Assembly (NCBI GenBank): GCA_937885475.1
Contig: CAKZZR010000127.1
Coordinates: forward strand, 1-7,212
From: an uncultured Treponema sp.
Lineage (GTDB): Bacteria > Spirochaetota > Spirochaetia > Treponematales > Treponemataceae
Direction: 5' to 3'
DNA: 7,212 nucleotides
Below the pieces are notes generated by a model, which worked only from the letters and a program-made list of their open reading frames with translations, did not search any database and had not been told where the DNA came from. Both the position numbers and the translations under genes were made by a program. Shown here in pieces: positions 1 through 7,085 of this stretch (its first letter is position 1; each line of letters starts with the position of its first letter).

Positions 1-5
1 TTTTT

Positions 6-54
6 AGGGCAAACATGATTTTTCAATTCCGAAATTTTATAATGCGTTTGCCCT
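6..54. repeat. Imperfect dyad with 9-bp perfect arms
   Basis: AGGGCAAAC (6-14) and GTTTGCCCT (46-54) are perfect inverted arms separated by 31 nt of AT-rich sequence; an inner AATT-CCGA-AATT dyad lies at 25-36. The right arm is part of the 16-bp repeat. No run of T follows in either direction of transcription, so it is not a standard intrinsic terminator. A pair of operator half sites is another reading. Confidence 0.5.
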
Positions 55-55
55 G
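40..55 (-). repeat. 16-bp repeat, left copy (inverted relative to right copy)
   Basis: Read on the minus strand this is cagggcaaacgcatta, identical to 7158-7173 on the plus strand. The match stops exactly at both ends. It lies in an intergenic region and faces out of the window, followed on the minus strand by an AT-rich stretch containing TATAAA. Role unknown; operator-like or a dispersed extragenic repeat are both possible. Confidence 0.75.
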
Positions 56-89
56 ACGGCTGAATTCACAAGGCTCTTGCGCAACTAAT

Positions 90-118
90 TTGTAAAATCC
101 ACTGTCTACTGTTATAAT
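90..118 (+). promoter_or_regulatory. Sigma-70-type promoter of the hemolysin III-like gene
   Basis: A -35 box TTGTAA (90-95), a 17-nt spacer and a perfect -10 TATAAT (113-118) are visible, with an extended TGT (110-112) just before the -10. The start of transcription would be near 125, giving a leader of about 23 nt containing GGAG at 137-140. This is the strongest promoter-like sequence in the window. Confidence 0.75.
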
Positions 119-147
119 GAAAAAGCAAAAAATTCTGGAGATTCATT

Positions 148-1065
148 ATGACAAGAGAAGATGAGATTGCCGCAAAAGCGGTGCGAAGCTCGACACTGCG
201 TTCATTAAAATTAAAGAAACGGCTTAGAATACGTCAGATTAAAGAGGAAGCGGAAAATAAAATTCGCGAGATAAATATTCAGTATGCTGAAGACCCGGAG
301 CGTCTGCGCGCAAAATATGCCGCGGACGAATATGCCCGCACGGAAAAGGCAAAAAAACGCGCCGCAAAGCGAATCGAAACGGAGCGCAACCATCTTGCCC
401 GCCAGCAGAAGCTGCGCAAGTACACAATCGGCGAGGAAATTTTCAGTTCCGTCGTACAGGGAATTGGTGCATGCCTTTTTATTGCGGCAACCGTCCTGCT
501 TGACGTTTTTGCGCTCGCAAAAATTCATCAGGAATACCGCACTGTCTATACCGTCCTGTATTCCTGCTTCGGCGCGCTCATGGTGTTCAACTACATTACG
601 TCGGTGCTGCATCACGCGCTTACCAACAATTCTGCAAAAGAGGTGTTCCGCCGCTTGGGTCGCGTGTGCATTTTTTTGATTTTTGCAACCGTGTTCATGA
701 TTTATTCGTACACAGCAATCACTCAGAATGCAATCTCGTGGACATACGGACTGATTTTTTCTGGAATTGCAGGCGTTATCTGCTTGGTGGGAATTCTTAT
801 GTATGCCATTGCCGGAAGCCGTCTGGAAACGGTGAACATTATTTTTAACGCCGTTCTGGGTTGGACGGGACTTTTTATCTGCGCGCGTTTGTACCACGCG
901 ATTACGCCGCAAAGCTTCAGAATGCTTGTTGCAAGCGGACTTTTGTTCACGGCGGGACTTGTATTCTGCAGCATCCGCAAGGTTAAGTTCATTCACGCAA
1001 TCGGAAACCTCATCGTGCTTTTTGCCAGTGTGATGATGTTCTTCTCATTCTTCTTCTTATTCTAG
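148..1065 (+). CDS. Divergent hemolysin III / PAQR-family seven-helix membrane protein with basic coiled-coil N-terminus
   Basis: I assign this 305-residue protein to the hemolysin III (HlyIII/YqfA, PAQR-like) family. The family hallmark GEEI..S..xGIG begins at residue 95 (G95-E96-E97). About seven hydrophobic helices follow at roughly 98-118, 133-157, 171-190, 199-220, 228-248, 258-275 and 281-303. The family order of motifs is kept: S152-x3-H156 in helix 2, RRL at 169-170 before helix 3, GW near 238-239, and HAI at 283-285 in helix 7. The PAQR metal site is incomplete: the usual Asp-His after RRL is G171-R172, the second His of HxxxH is N287, and the His of the usual HGIG is Q104. Residues 1-92, rich in Lys, Arg and Glu, form a long predicted helix not found in typical bacterial members and probably lie in the cytoplasm. 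ATG 148 follows a GGAG ribosome site at 137-140 with 7 nt spacing. Bacterial family members are annotated as hemolysins, but their real role (membrane lipid homeostasis, receptor or hydrolase-like) is unsettled. Family call is good; function is unknown. Confidence 0.83.
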   Translation: MTREDEIAAKAVRSSTLRSLKLKKRLRIRQIKEEAENKIREINIQYAEDPERLRAKYAADEYARTEKAKKRAAKRIETERNHLARQQKLRKYTIGEEIFSSVVQGIGACLFIAATVLLDVFALAKIHQEYRTVYTVLYSCFGALMVFNYITSVLHHALTNNSAKEVFRRLGRVCIFLIFATVFMIYSYTAITQNAISWTYGLIFSGIAGVICLVGILMYAIAGSRLETVNIIFNAVLGWTGLFICARLYHAITPQSFRMLVASGLLFTAGLVFCSIRKVKFIHAIGNLIVLFASVMMFFSFFFLF

Positions 1066-1101
1066 CCTCTTACACAAAGCGAGCGGGCGTTTTAGAACGA
1101 A

Positions 1102-1123
1102 GGCGCGGCATGTGATGTGCGCC
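1102..1123. terminator. GC-rich hairpin between the two converging genes, possible terminator
   Basis: GGCGC (1102-1106) pairs with GCGCC (1119-1123) in the 59-nt gap between the converging stops. An outer pair, CGAGCG (1080-1085) and CGCTCG (1129-1134), could enclose it. No clear T run follows on either strand, so termination activity is uncertain; the convergent position is the main support. Confidence 0.3.
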
Positions 1124-1124
1124 G

Positions 1125-3590
1125 TCAGCGCTCGTTGGGCTCCTTTTCAATAACGCGGTAATCCCAATTGTGCTTGGGGTACCGCCCTTTCATTTCCTTG
1201 CAGATTTCAGGCCATGTGGAATTCCAGAATGATTCCAAATTGTCTGTTATTTGCAGCGGACGGCGCGCCGGAGAAAGCAGTTTAAGCAGAACCGGCATTT
1301 CCATAATTTTTGGCGTCTCAAAACAGCCAAAAATCTGCTGGATTATCACCTCAAGAACAGGACGAATGACAAGCGTGCGGCGGTCGTCGGGCGCGGAGTG
1401 CCGTTCATACACAAGCCTGCGCTTTTTGCCGTTAGGAAGCGTAAGCTGCATTGGCGCGTCCTTGTCCACCGCAGCGCCGTTCAAATACCAATAGAGCGCA
1501 TTGAACACAGTTTCTGCGTCAATCTTTGTTCTTCCGCCCAAAAACGGCACAAGCCATTCTTCAAGCGTAGCACACAGGGCTTTTTCCTCGGACTTTGCAG
1601 GAACGCCCTTTTGTTGTGCATAGAACTGCTCGCGCACTATAAGTGATTCCGCGCGCTCGTCCAGAGGAAGCGCCGCAAGCCCTTTTTGCCGAACCTGTGC
1701 GCAAAGCGCAAGCGCATAATCTTCCGGCGAGGCGGCGCATTTTTTTTCAGAAAGAACGAGTTTTCCGTAGCAGGTGATTTCTTTTTTGGAGATTCTGTTG
1801 CCTTCAAATTCCGCAATGATTTTTGTTTGTGCGCGGGCAGAAAGCCATTCCAGCGCATCTGCATCACAAAGCGCATGGTATGAATGGATGCGCCCCTCGG
1901 AATCGCCCGCGTCAACTTCTGGCGCAACAATCCACTGCGGAAGAACAGCATTTTTGGCAATGTCGTCAGCAGGAAGCCGCGCAATGCGCCCGCTTGCAAA
2001 TTGATACAGCCCCTTTGCTTCCGTTTGCCGCGCGATTCGGTCAGGAAAGCCCGCAAGCAAGGCAAGCGCCGCATTCTTTGCCTGCGGAAGAAGGGTAGAA
2101 CCTTTGGCATGGGCGGCACTGTAAGCAGGCATAACAGAAGGCTGGGCGCTCGCATCGGTGGGCGCATTGGCAATTCGGGCAATGTTAACATTGGAAGCGC
2201 TTGTTCCGCACACAGCAGCCACACGGCGCGTCAGATCGTCGGTGAAGCGCTTTTTTATTTCTGGCGCGGACTTTGCGTAATTGGTGTATTCAACGCACTG
2301 CGCAGCAAAGCCGCTGAGCGCAACGCAACCAAGACGCGGATGAACGCCAAGCTCCAGGCACGCCTTTCCAACGGCGGTTATACGACGCTCAAAAAGGCAG
2401 CCGATTTTTTTCAAAAGCAGAACAGCTTCGTTCCAAGCGGCAGCAGACGGCGGCTCAAGCCAGTTGATTTTTGCAAAATCCACGGCTCCCCACTGAGCAC
2501 ACTCCAAAACGAGCGTGGTTATATCCGTGCGAAGAATTTCCGCGGGTGTTGCTTCCAGGCGCACGTCCGTCTTGTTCCAAAGGCGAATGCACTTGCCGGG
2601 ACCAAGACGACCTGCGCGACCGGCACGCTGAGCCGCAGAAAACATGCTTTCCGGTTCCGTAACAAGCCGCTCCATGCCAAGAGCCACGTTCATGCGGCTC
2701 AGGCGGCTCAGCCCGGAATCTATGACAAGGCTAACGCCCGGCACAGTAAGCGATGTTTCTGCAATCGCAGAAGAAAGAATTACGCGCGTCATTCCGTCCT
2801 TTGGTGGCGCAAGAACACGCCGTTGCTCTGCCAGTGTTACAGAGCTATGAAGAATAAGTATTTCCGCACCTGCACTTGCGCAAATACCGCGCTCCTCAAG
2901 CTCTCGCTTACAACGGCGAATTTCGGCAATACCCGGCAAAAACGCAAGCACTGTCTGCCCCTTATGCTTTGGCAATGCGGCACAAATAGCACCCGCCATC
3001 GAAACCGCGCCCGCATATTCAATTTCCACCGGAAACTGTCTGCCCGGCACGCATATAACCGGCGCTGGCTCTTTTTGAGTGCCAAGATATGCAGAAAGCC
3101 GCTTGGTTTCTATCGTCGCAGACATGACGATTACAAACAAATCGTCCCGCAGCTCCATCGCTTCCTTAAGAAACGCCAGTGCCAAATCCGCGTGAATCGA
3201 ACGTTCATGAAACTCGTCTATGACCACAACGCTCACGTCCTCAAGCGCGGGGTCGGTCTGCAAGCGCCGCGTAAGAATCGCCTCGGTAATAATTTCAAGG
3301 CGCGTTGCCCGCGACAGTCTGGACTCAAGATGCATTTTGTAGCCGACCGTACCGCCAACCTCCTCGCCCAAAAGCTCGGCAATGCGGCTTGCAATAGAAA
3401 GAACCGCAAGGCGGCGTGGCTCAAGCATAACGATTTTTTTGGGGAAGGCGTCCAAAAGGGCAGGGGGAACCGCGGTGGATTTTCCGGCGGCAGTTTCAGC
3501 AGTCAGCACCAAAAAACGGCTCGGAGACTCCTTTAGCGTGCGGCAGATTGTCTCAAGATATGGCGTTATGGGAAGTTCGGCAAGACTCAT
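1125..3590 (-). CDS. hrpB: ATP-dependent RNA helicase HrpB (DEAH/DExH family)
   Basis: This 821-residue protein has the complete superfamily-2 helicase motif set in order: Walker A AETAAGKST (31-39), DEFH at 125-128 within DEFHERS, SAT at 157-159, IAETSLT at 276-282 and QRAGRAGR at 321-328. The DEFH form is usual for HrpB. The HrpB-specific C-terminal domain is present, with FGCFETP, LLSPARRPLQ, FW and the terminal GRYPKHNW at 802-809. This separates it from HrpA. Length matches the family (about 800-850). Residues about 461-500 form an Ala/Ser-rich stretch of low complexity between the helicase core and the C-terminal part. The start is set by AAGGA (3596-3600) 5 nt upstream, embedded in the last codons of the upstream EAL gene. 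Only base 3591 separates that gene's stop codon from this ATG, so translational coupling is likely. HrpB is thought to remodel RNA, but its substrates are poorly defined. Confidence 0.96.
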   Translation of the reverse strand: MSLAELPITPYLETICRTLKESPSRFLVLTAETAAGKSTAVPPALLDAFPKKIVMLEPRRLAVLSIASRIAELLGEEVGGTVGYKMHLESRLSRATRLEIITEAILTRRLQTDPALEDVSVVVIDEFHERSIHADLALAFLKEAMELRDDLFVIVMSATIETKRLSAYLGTQKEPAPVICVPGRQFPVEIEYAGAVSMAGAICAALPKHKGQTVLAFLPGIAEIRRCKRELEERGICASAGAEILILHSSVTLAEQRRVLAPPKDGMTRVILSSAIAETSLTVPGVSLVIDSGLSRLSRMNVALGMERLVTEPESMFSAAQRAGRAGRLGPGKCIRLWNKTDVRLEATPAEILRTDITTLVLECAQWGAVDFAKINWLEPPSAAAWNEAVLLLKKIGCLFERRITAVGKACLELGVHPRLGCVALSGFAAQCVEYTNYAKSAPEIKKRFTDDLTRRVAAVCGTSASNVNIARIANAPTDASAQPSVMPAYSAAHAKGSTLLPQAKNAALALLAGFPDRIARQTEAKGLYQFASGRIARLPADDIAKNAVLPQWIVAPEVDAGDSEGRIHSYHALCDADALEWLSARAQTKIIAEFEGNRISKKEITCYGKLVLSEKKCAASPEDYALALCAQVRQKGLAALPLDERAESLIVREQFYAQQKGVPAKSEEKALCATLEEWLVPFLGGRTKIDAETVFNALYWYLNGAAVDKDAPMQLTLPNGKKRRLVYERHSAPDDRRTLVIRPVLEVIIQQIFGCFETPKIMEMPVLLKLLSPARRPLQITDNLESFWNSTWPEICKEMKGRYPKHNWDYRVIEKEPNER

Positions 3591-3591
3591 G

Positions 3592-5892
3592 CTAGTCCTT
3601 TATGTATTTTGCCTCAAAATCGCTTACCGTAAGCGGCTTGTCAAAATAGAAGCCCTGATAATAGTCCGTTCCCATTTCCTTAAGGAATTCAACCTGCTCC
3701 TTTGTTTCAACGCCTTCGGTAATGACCGGCATGTTCAGGCGCTTAGAAAGCTTGATGATTGAATGCAGGATGGCAATCGAACGCTCCGGATTGTCCGTTT
3801 CCGCAAGAAAGTTCATGTCGATTTTTAGAATATCAAATGAGATGTCCTTAAGCAGGTTGAGTGAAGAATAACCGCTTCCAAAATCGTCCATCTCAATAAG
3901 AAAGCCATATGCGCGCAGGCGGTTTATAAGCTCAATCTGCATATCAAGATTAAGCATGACGGCAGATTCCGTAATCTCAAGCTTAAGATTTTTTGGGTCA
4001 ATCTCGTAGCGCGACACAAGCTCCGTGAACGTCTTGTAAATGTCGACATACAAAAAATCAATCGGCGAAATATTTACGGAAATGTAATAATCCTTCAGCC
4101 CGCGGCTTTTCCAGTCCGCAAGCTTTCGCGCCGCCTGATCCCAAATGTAAAGGTCAAGCTGCGTAATAAGACCGCGCTTTTCAAACAGCGACACAAATTC
4201 ATGTGGCGGAAGCACGCCTTCGGTAATGTGGTTCCAGCGCACAAGCGCCTCCGCGCCATGCACAAGGTTTTCCGTCGTAACCTGCGGCTGAAGATACATC
4301 TCAAACTGCTCGGACGCAAGCGCAATCGGGAATTCGCCAATAAGCTGCTGCTCGCGCAAAATGCTTTCGCGCAAATCCTTGTTGTAATAAGCAAATTTCT
4401 GCTGCAAATTACCTTTTATAGTCTCAAGCGCAATGTAGGCGCGGTCAATCATTGTGGAAACGGACATGGAAACGTCCTCAATCTCGTAAATTCCAAAATG
4501 AAAGTTTATTGGATACATAACGTCTTCGGTAAGATAGGCAACCTGCGCAGAATGCAGGATGAACACTTCTTCTTTAAAATCCTTTTTCTTCATAAGAAGA
4601 ACAAAGTGGTCGCCGTTAAGACGCGCGTACACCTCGTAGTCCTTGGTAACCTCAGAAAGATGCTTTGCAGAACGCCGCAGGAAGTCATCCCCGGTCTCGC
4701 GCCCAAAGTTGTCGTTCACCATCTTAAAGTTGTCTATGTCGCTGGCTACAAGAATGTATTCCTCGTCCGGCTCGTTCATCAAAAGCTGCTTTGCCCGCTC
4801 CTGGAAGCCTTCGCGGTTCAAAAGTCCGGTCAGCGTGTCGTGCGAAGCAATGTACAGGTCATTGTTCAGTTTTTCAACTTCCTTGGTCTTGTCGTGAACA
4901 ATGAGGAACGCGCCCAAAAAATTATTCTTTTCGTCCCGCAGGCATCTCGTAGAAATGTGGAACGTATAAATCTTTCCATCCTTTGTAACGGACTCGTCAA
5001 ATTCTCGGTCAGGAAGATTCTTAAGCTTGCGGTACGTGTCGCCGGATTGCAGCGCCTTGAACGGTCCTTCTGGATTCAGCCCGATTTTCTTATACTTTTC
5101 AATAAGAAAATCCATGGCGTTGTTCCTAAAAATCGCCTCGCCGTCAATGTCAAAAAGCTGAACCGCGTCGTTCATCTTGGCAATCATTGCCTCAAACTGC
5201 CGGTTCAGAACCTGCAGCGGCGCAACCTGTCCTGCGTAGAACGAAATGCACACCGCCGAAACCGCGTAGAATACGATGGAAAAATCAATCGGCACGCTCA
5301 GGAACACGTAGGTCGCGTCGCCCAAAATAGTAAGCAAAAAGAACACAAGAATCGTTACGTATGGAGTGCGGTACATTTTTGGCGAGCGTACCACCCGCGC
5401 AAAATGCAGCACAACCACCAGAGCAGAAATAGCGTACGCCAGCGCAAGATGCAGATAGAACATCGGCGCCATCTTTATTTTGTAGATGCGGATTGTCTCT
5501 GTTCCCCACAGGTAGTCTATACGCGTAAGCATGTATTCGTGGTTAAAATAAAAATTGAACAGCAGCGAGATAATGTCAACCGCCAGCAAGCCGTACATAA
5601 CCCAAATCAGCGCCGGGTATTTTGTCTTATACTTTGTAAAGCGCCGCGAAAATTCAAGCAGCGCAAACAGCATGGGATTGATAAAAATGTAAAAAATTCC
5701 GTAGCAAATTTTTATCGTCAAAAAACTGTGCGCGTTTATGATGACAAGATGACAGATGATTTCTACAAGCGCAAAGGCAAGCATGGCGCGAAGCCACGGA
5801 TAATAATTCGCTTTAATCCGTATTGTTGCAATCATGCAGCAAATGACGGTGAACGCGGAAACTGAAAATAAAAGCGAAAATGTCGTTATCAT
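3592..5892 (-). CDS. Membrane 7TM-PAS-GGDEF-EAL protein, probable cyclic-di-GMP phosphodiesterase with degenerate GGDEF
   Basis: This 766-residue protein begins with about seven hydrophobic helices (roughly residues 4-24, 33-52, 58-80, 93-115, 141-165, 176-198, 202-220), resembling the N-terminal 7TM sensor of some histidine kinases. A PAS-like domain follows (about 228-338), then GGDEF (about 340-505) and EAL (about 515-762). The GGDEF signature reads NGDHF (426-430) and no RxxD inhibitory site is visible at the expected place before it, so diguanylate cyclase activity is doubtful. GTP or another ligand may still bind; the early DIDNF (385-389) is retained. The EAL site looks complete: E548-A549-L550, N607, E639, D669-D670 in DDFGSGYSSL, K690, E726 and Q746. 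Their spacing from N607 onward matches that of characterised EAL phosphodiesterases. The likely reaction is hydrolysis of cyclic-di-GMP to pGpG at the inner membrane, controlled by the 7TM, PAS and GGDEF domains. The sensed signal is unknown. M1 is needed for the first helix, although no Shine-Dalgarno precedes it. It is followed after one base by hrpB. Confidence 0.94.
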   Translation of the reverse strand: MITTFSLLFSVSAFTVICCMIATIRIKANYYPWLRAMLAFALVEIICHLVIINAHSFLTIKICYGIFYIFINPMLFALLEFSRRFTKYKTKYPALIWVMYGLLAVDIISLLFNFYFNHEYMLTRIDYLWGTETIRIYKIKMAPMFYLHLALAYAISALVVVLHFARVVRSPKMYRTPYVTILVFFLLTILGDATYVFLSVPIDFSIVFYAVSAVCISFYAGQVAPLQVLNRQFEAMIAKMNDAVQLFDIDGEAIFRNNAMDFLIEKYKKIGLNPEGPFKALQSGDTYRKLKNLPDREFDESVTKDGKIYTFHISTRCLRDEKNNFLGAFLIVHDKTKEVEKLNNDLYIASHDTLTGLLNREGFQERAKQLLMNEPDEEYILVASDIDNFKMVNDNFGRETGDDFLRRSAKHLSEVTKDYEVYARLNGDHFVLLMKKKDFKEEVFILHSAQVAYLTEDVMYPINFHFGIYEIEDVSMSVSTMIDRAYIALETIKGNLQQKFAYYNKDLRESILREQQLIGEFPIALASEQFEMYLQPQVTTENLVHGAEALVRWNHITEGVLPPHEFVSLFEKRGLITQLDLYIWDQAARKLADWKSRGLKDYYISVNISPIDFLYVDIYKTFTELVSRYEIDPKNLKLEITESAVMLNLDMQIELINRLRAYGFLIEMDDFGSGYSSLNLLKDISFDILKIDMNFLAETDNPERSIAILHSIIKLSKRLNMPVITEGVETKEQVEFLKEMGTDYYQGFYFDKPLTVSDFEAKYIKD
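3596..3600 (-). promoter_or_regulatory. Ribosome binding site of hrpB inside the end of the EAL gene
   Basis: AAGGA on the minus strand lies 5 nt before the hrpB ATG. It is formed by the last two sense codons (Lys-Asp) of the EAL gene, whose TAG stop ends one base before the hrpB start. A ribosome finishing the first gene would be placed directly over the second start. Confidence 0.7.
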
Positions 5893-5909
5893 AATTTAAC
5901 TTTTTTAAA

Positions 5910-5938
5910 ATTATAAATGAGAAAAACTAATTCCGCAA
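5910..5938 (-). promoter_or_regulatory. Candidate promoter of the EAL-hrpB pair
   Basis: On the minus strand, TTGCGG (5938-5933) is followed after 17 nt by a perfect TATAAT (5915-5910), inside a very AT-rich 65-nt gap. The predicted start near 5903 leaves only about 11 nt before the ATG at 5892, and no Shine-Dalgarno is seen. If real, the message is nearly leaderless. Read-through from the transferase gene upstream is also possible, since both genes face the same way. Confidence 0.5.
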
Positions 5939-5957
5939 TTTTTTTAAAATCACAAAA

Positions 5958-7055
5958 TTATACGCCGGAAGAAGTTCCGTTGCGCATCTCATTTTCAAGA
6001 CGAATTTTTCGGAGTACGGCGCGATTGGTGTAGTGAATGACAGTGAAAAATCCCATCATAAAAACATAAGCAATTAAAAGAAGAACCGTTCCGTAAATCT
6101 TTTCAAAAAGAGAAGAAATAAAAACAGTCAGGCAGATAAGAACCTGCAAGGAAAGCACCATGTACAGTGCGTGCCGCTTAGAAAAGCCTAGATTCAAAAG
6201 CTTGTGGTGCAGATGCAGGCGGTCAGGACTCATGACCGGGCGATGGTCGCGCAGACGGCGCCATATTGCGGCAATCGTATCAAGCATAGGAAAGGCAACG
6301 ATGACCAAAAGCATGAGCAATTTGTTGAACTCAAAATCGTTGTTCACGGAATAAAGCGGAATCGTTGCAATCATAAAGCCCAAAAACTGGCTTCCGCCGT
6401 CGCCCATAAAAATTTTAGCATTAGGAGCCGGCCAGTTCCATACCAAAAAGCCGATTATGGAGCCGCACAGAATAAAGCTTACTGCAGCCCCCTCATTAAA
6501 GTCGCCTATAAGCAGCGCGCCCAGCGTAAGCAACGCCGTTGTTGCAAGCGTGCCGCAAAGACCGTCCAAACCGTCTATAAGGTTATACGCGTTTATAAGC
6601 CCAAGAATCCAAAAGAACGTGAAGGCGCGGCTCAGCCATACCGGCAGAAGAATGCCAAAAAACTGGCGGAACCTAAAGTCAAACAGAACCACGATGGCAC
6701 AGGCGATAAGCTGAACGAACAGCTTTACAACCGCGCGCAGCTCAAGCAAATCGTCAAGAATTCCGAATAAAAAAATGATGAAGCCAGCTACCAAAAGCGG
6801 CATGGCATTAAAAAAGGAAAGGCGCTTGTCGAGCCAAAAGCAGGCAATCGCGCATACTATAAAAGAAAAAACGATGGCAACGCCGCCCAAACGCGGAATG
6901 TTTCCGGAATGAATTTTGCGTGCATTAACAGAGTCATAAAGACTGTATGCTTTGCAGAATTTTATAATAAGAGGAATAAGTCCTGCACAAATTCCCAATG
7001 CGCTGAATGTAAATATTAAAACTGTAAAAACCATCTTAAGACCTGAGTATAACAT
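5958..7055 (-). CDS. MraY/WecA/TagO-family undecaprenyl-phosphate sugar-1-phosphate transferase
   Basis: A polytopic inner-membrane enzyme of 365 residues (358 if the second ATG is used) with all signature motifs of the polyprenyl-phosphate N-acetylhexosamine-1-phosphate transferases: RKIHSGNIPRLGG (46-58), LDDLLEL (100-106), NxxNxxDGLDGL (155-166), MGDGGS (217-222) and SPDRLHLHHK (276-285). The last motif, HxHH preceded by an SPDR loop, favours the WecA/TagO branch over MraY. MraY also normally sits in the mur/fts cluster, which is absent here. Such enzymes transfer GlcNAc-1-phosphate (or a similar sugar phosphate) from UDP-sugar to undecaprenyl phosphate, the first step of an O-antigen-like, teichoic or other surface glycan. 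Two starts compete. M1 (7055) lies only a few bases after the expected transcription start. M8 (7034) has AGG 7 nt upstream and keeps the first helix. Coordinates give the longer form. No glycan cluster is visible, so the sugar and product are undetermined. Confidence 0.93.
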   Translation of the reverse strand: MLYSGLKMVFTVLIFTFSALGICAGLIPLIIKFCKAYSLYDSVNARKIHSGNIPRLGGVAIVFSFIVCAIACFWLDKRLSFFNAMPLLVAGFIIFLFGILDDLLELRAVVKLFVQLIACAIVVLFDFRFRQFFGILLPVWLSRAFTFFWILGLINAYNLIDGLDGLCGTLATTALLTLGALLIGDFNEGAAVSFILCGSIIGFLVWNWPAPNAKIFMGDGGSQFLGFMIATIPLYSVNNDFEFNKLLMLLVIVAFPMLDTIAAIWRRLRDHRPVMSPDRLHLHHKLLNLGFSKRHALYMVLSLQVLICLTVFISSLFEKIYGTVLLLIAYVFMMGFFTVIHYTNRAVLRKIRLENEMRNGTSSGV

Positions 7056-7064
7056 AAGGTCTAA

Positions 7065-7073
7065 TTTATAACA
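7065..7073 (-). promoter_or_regulatory. Extended -10 promoter element of the transferase gene
   Basis: On the minus strand the sequence TGT TATAAA (7073-7065) is an extended -10. No TTGACA-like -35 lies 16-18 nt upstream; that position is filled by the G tract (7086-7095). Transcription would begin near 7058, which makes the ATG at 7034 more natural than the one at 7055. Confidence 0.55.
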
Positions 7074-7085
7074 ATCTTTGAGCTA

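Noticed and set aside
6..54. Integron attC site, suggested by the GTTTGCC/GGCAAAC arms
   Set aside because: The arms do not fit the GTTRRRY / RYYYAAC core consensus, and no cassette-like array or integrase is present.
211..996. A 261-codon open frame antisense to the hemolysin III-like gene
   Set aside because: The plus strand has promoter, ribosome site and family motifs. The antisense product is Cys/Asn/Arg/His-rich without recognisable structure.
1039..1062. TTC-rich repeat at the end of the hemolysin III-like gene as a slippage site
   Set aside because: The repeat is interrupted and simply encodes the Phe-rich end of the last membrane helix; no regular long run is present.
1884..3536. 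A 550-codon open frame antisense to hrpB
   Set aside because: The minus-strand protein has every HrpB motif. The antisense translation is rich in Arg, His, Asn and Lys, shows no domain or membrane pattern, and has no convincing ribosome site. It is a codon-bias shadow.
4201..5865. A 554-codon open frame antisense to the EAL gene
   Set aside because: Same reasoning: its sense strand encodes a complete 7TM-PAS-GGDEF-EAL protein, and the antisense product is basic, featureless and lacks a start signal.
5922..5945. AT-rich hairpin (minus-strand AATT-GCGG-AATT followed by T) as terminator after the transferase gene
   Set aside because: The core stem is only 4 AT pairs with mismatches beyond it, and it overlaps the likely -35 box of the next gene. 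Too weak to call.
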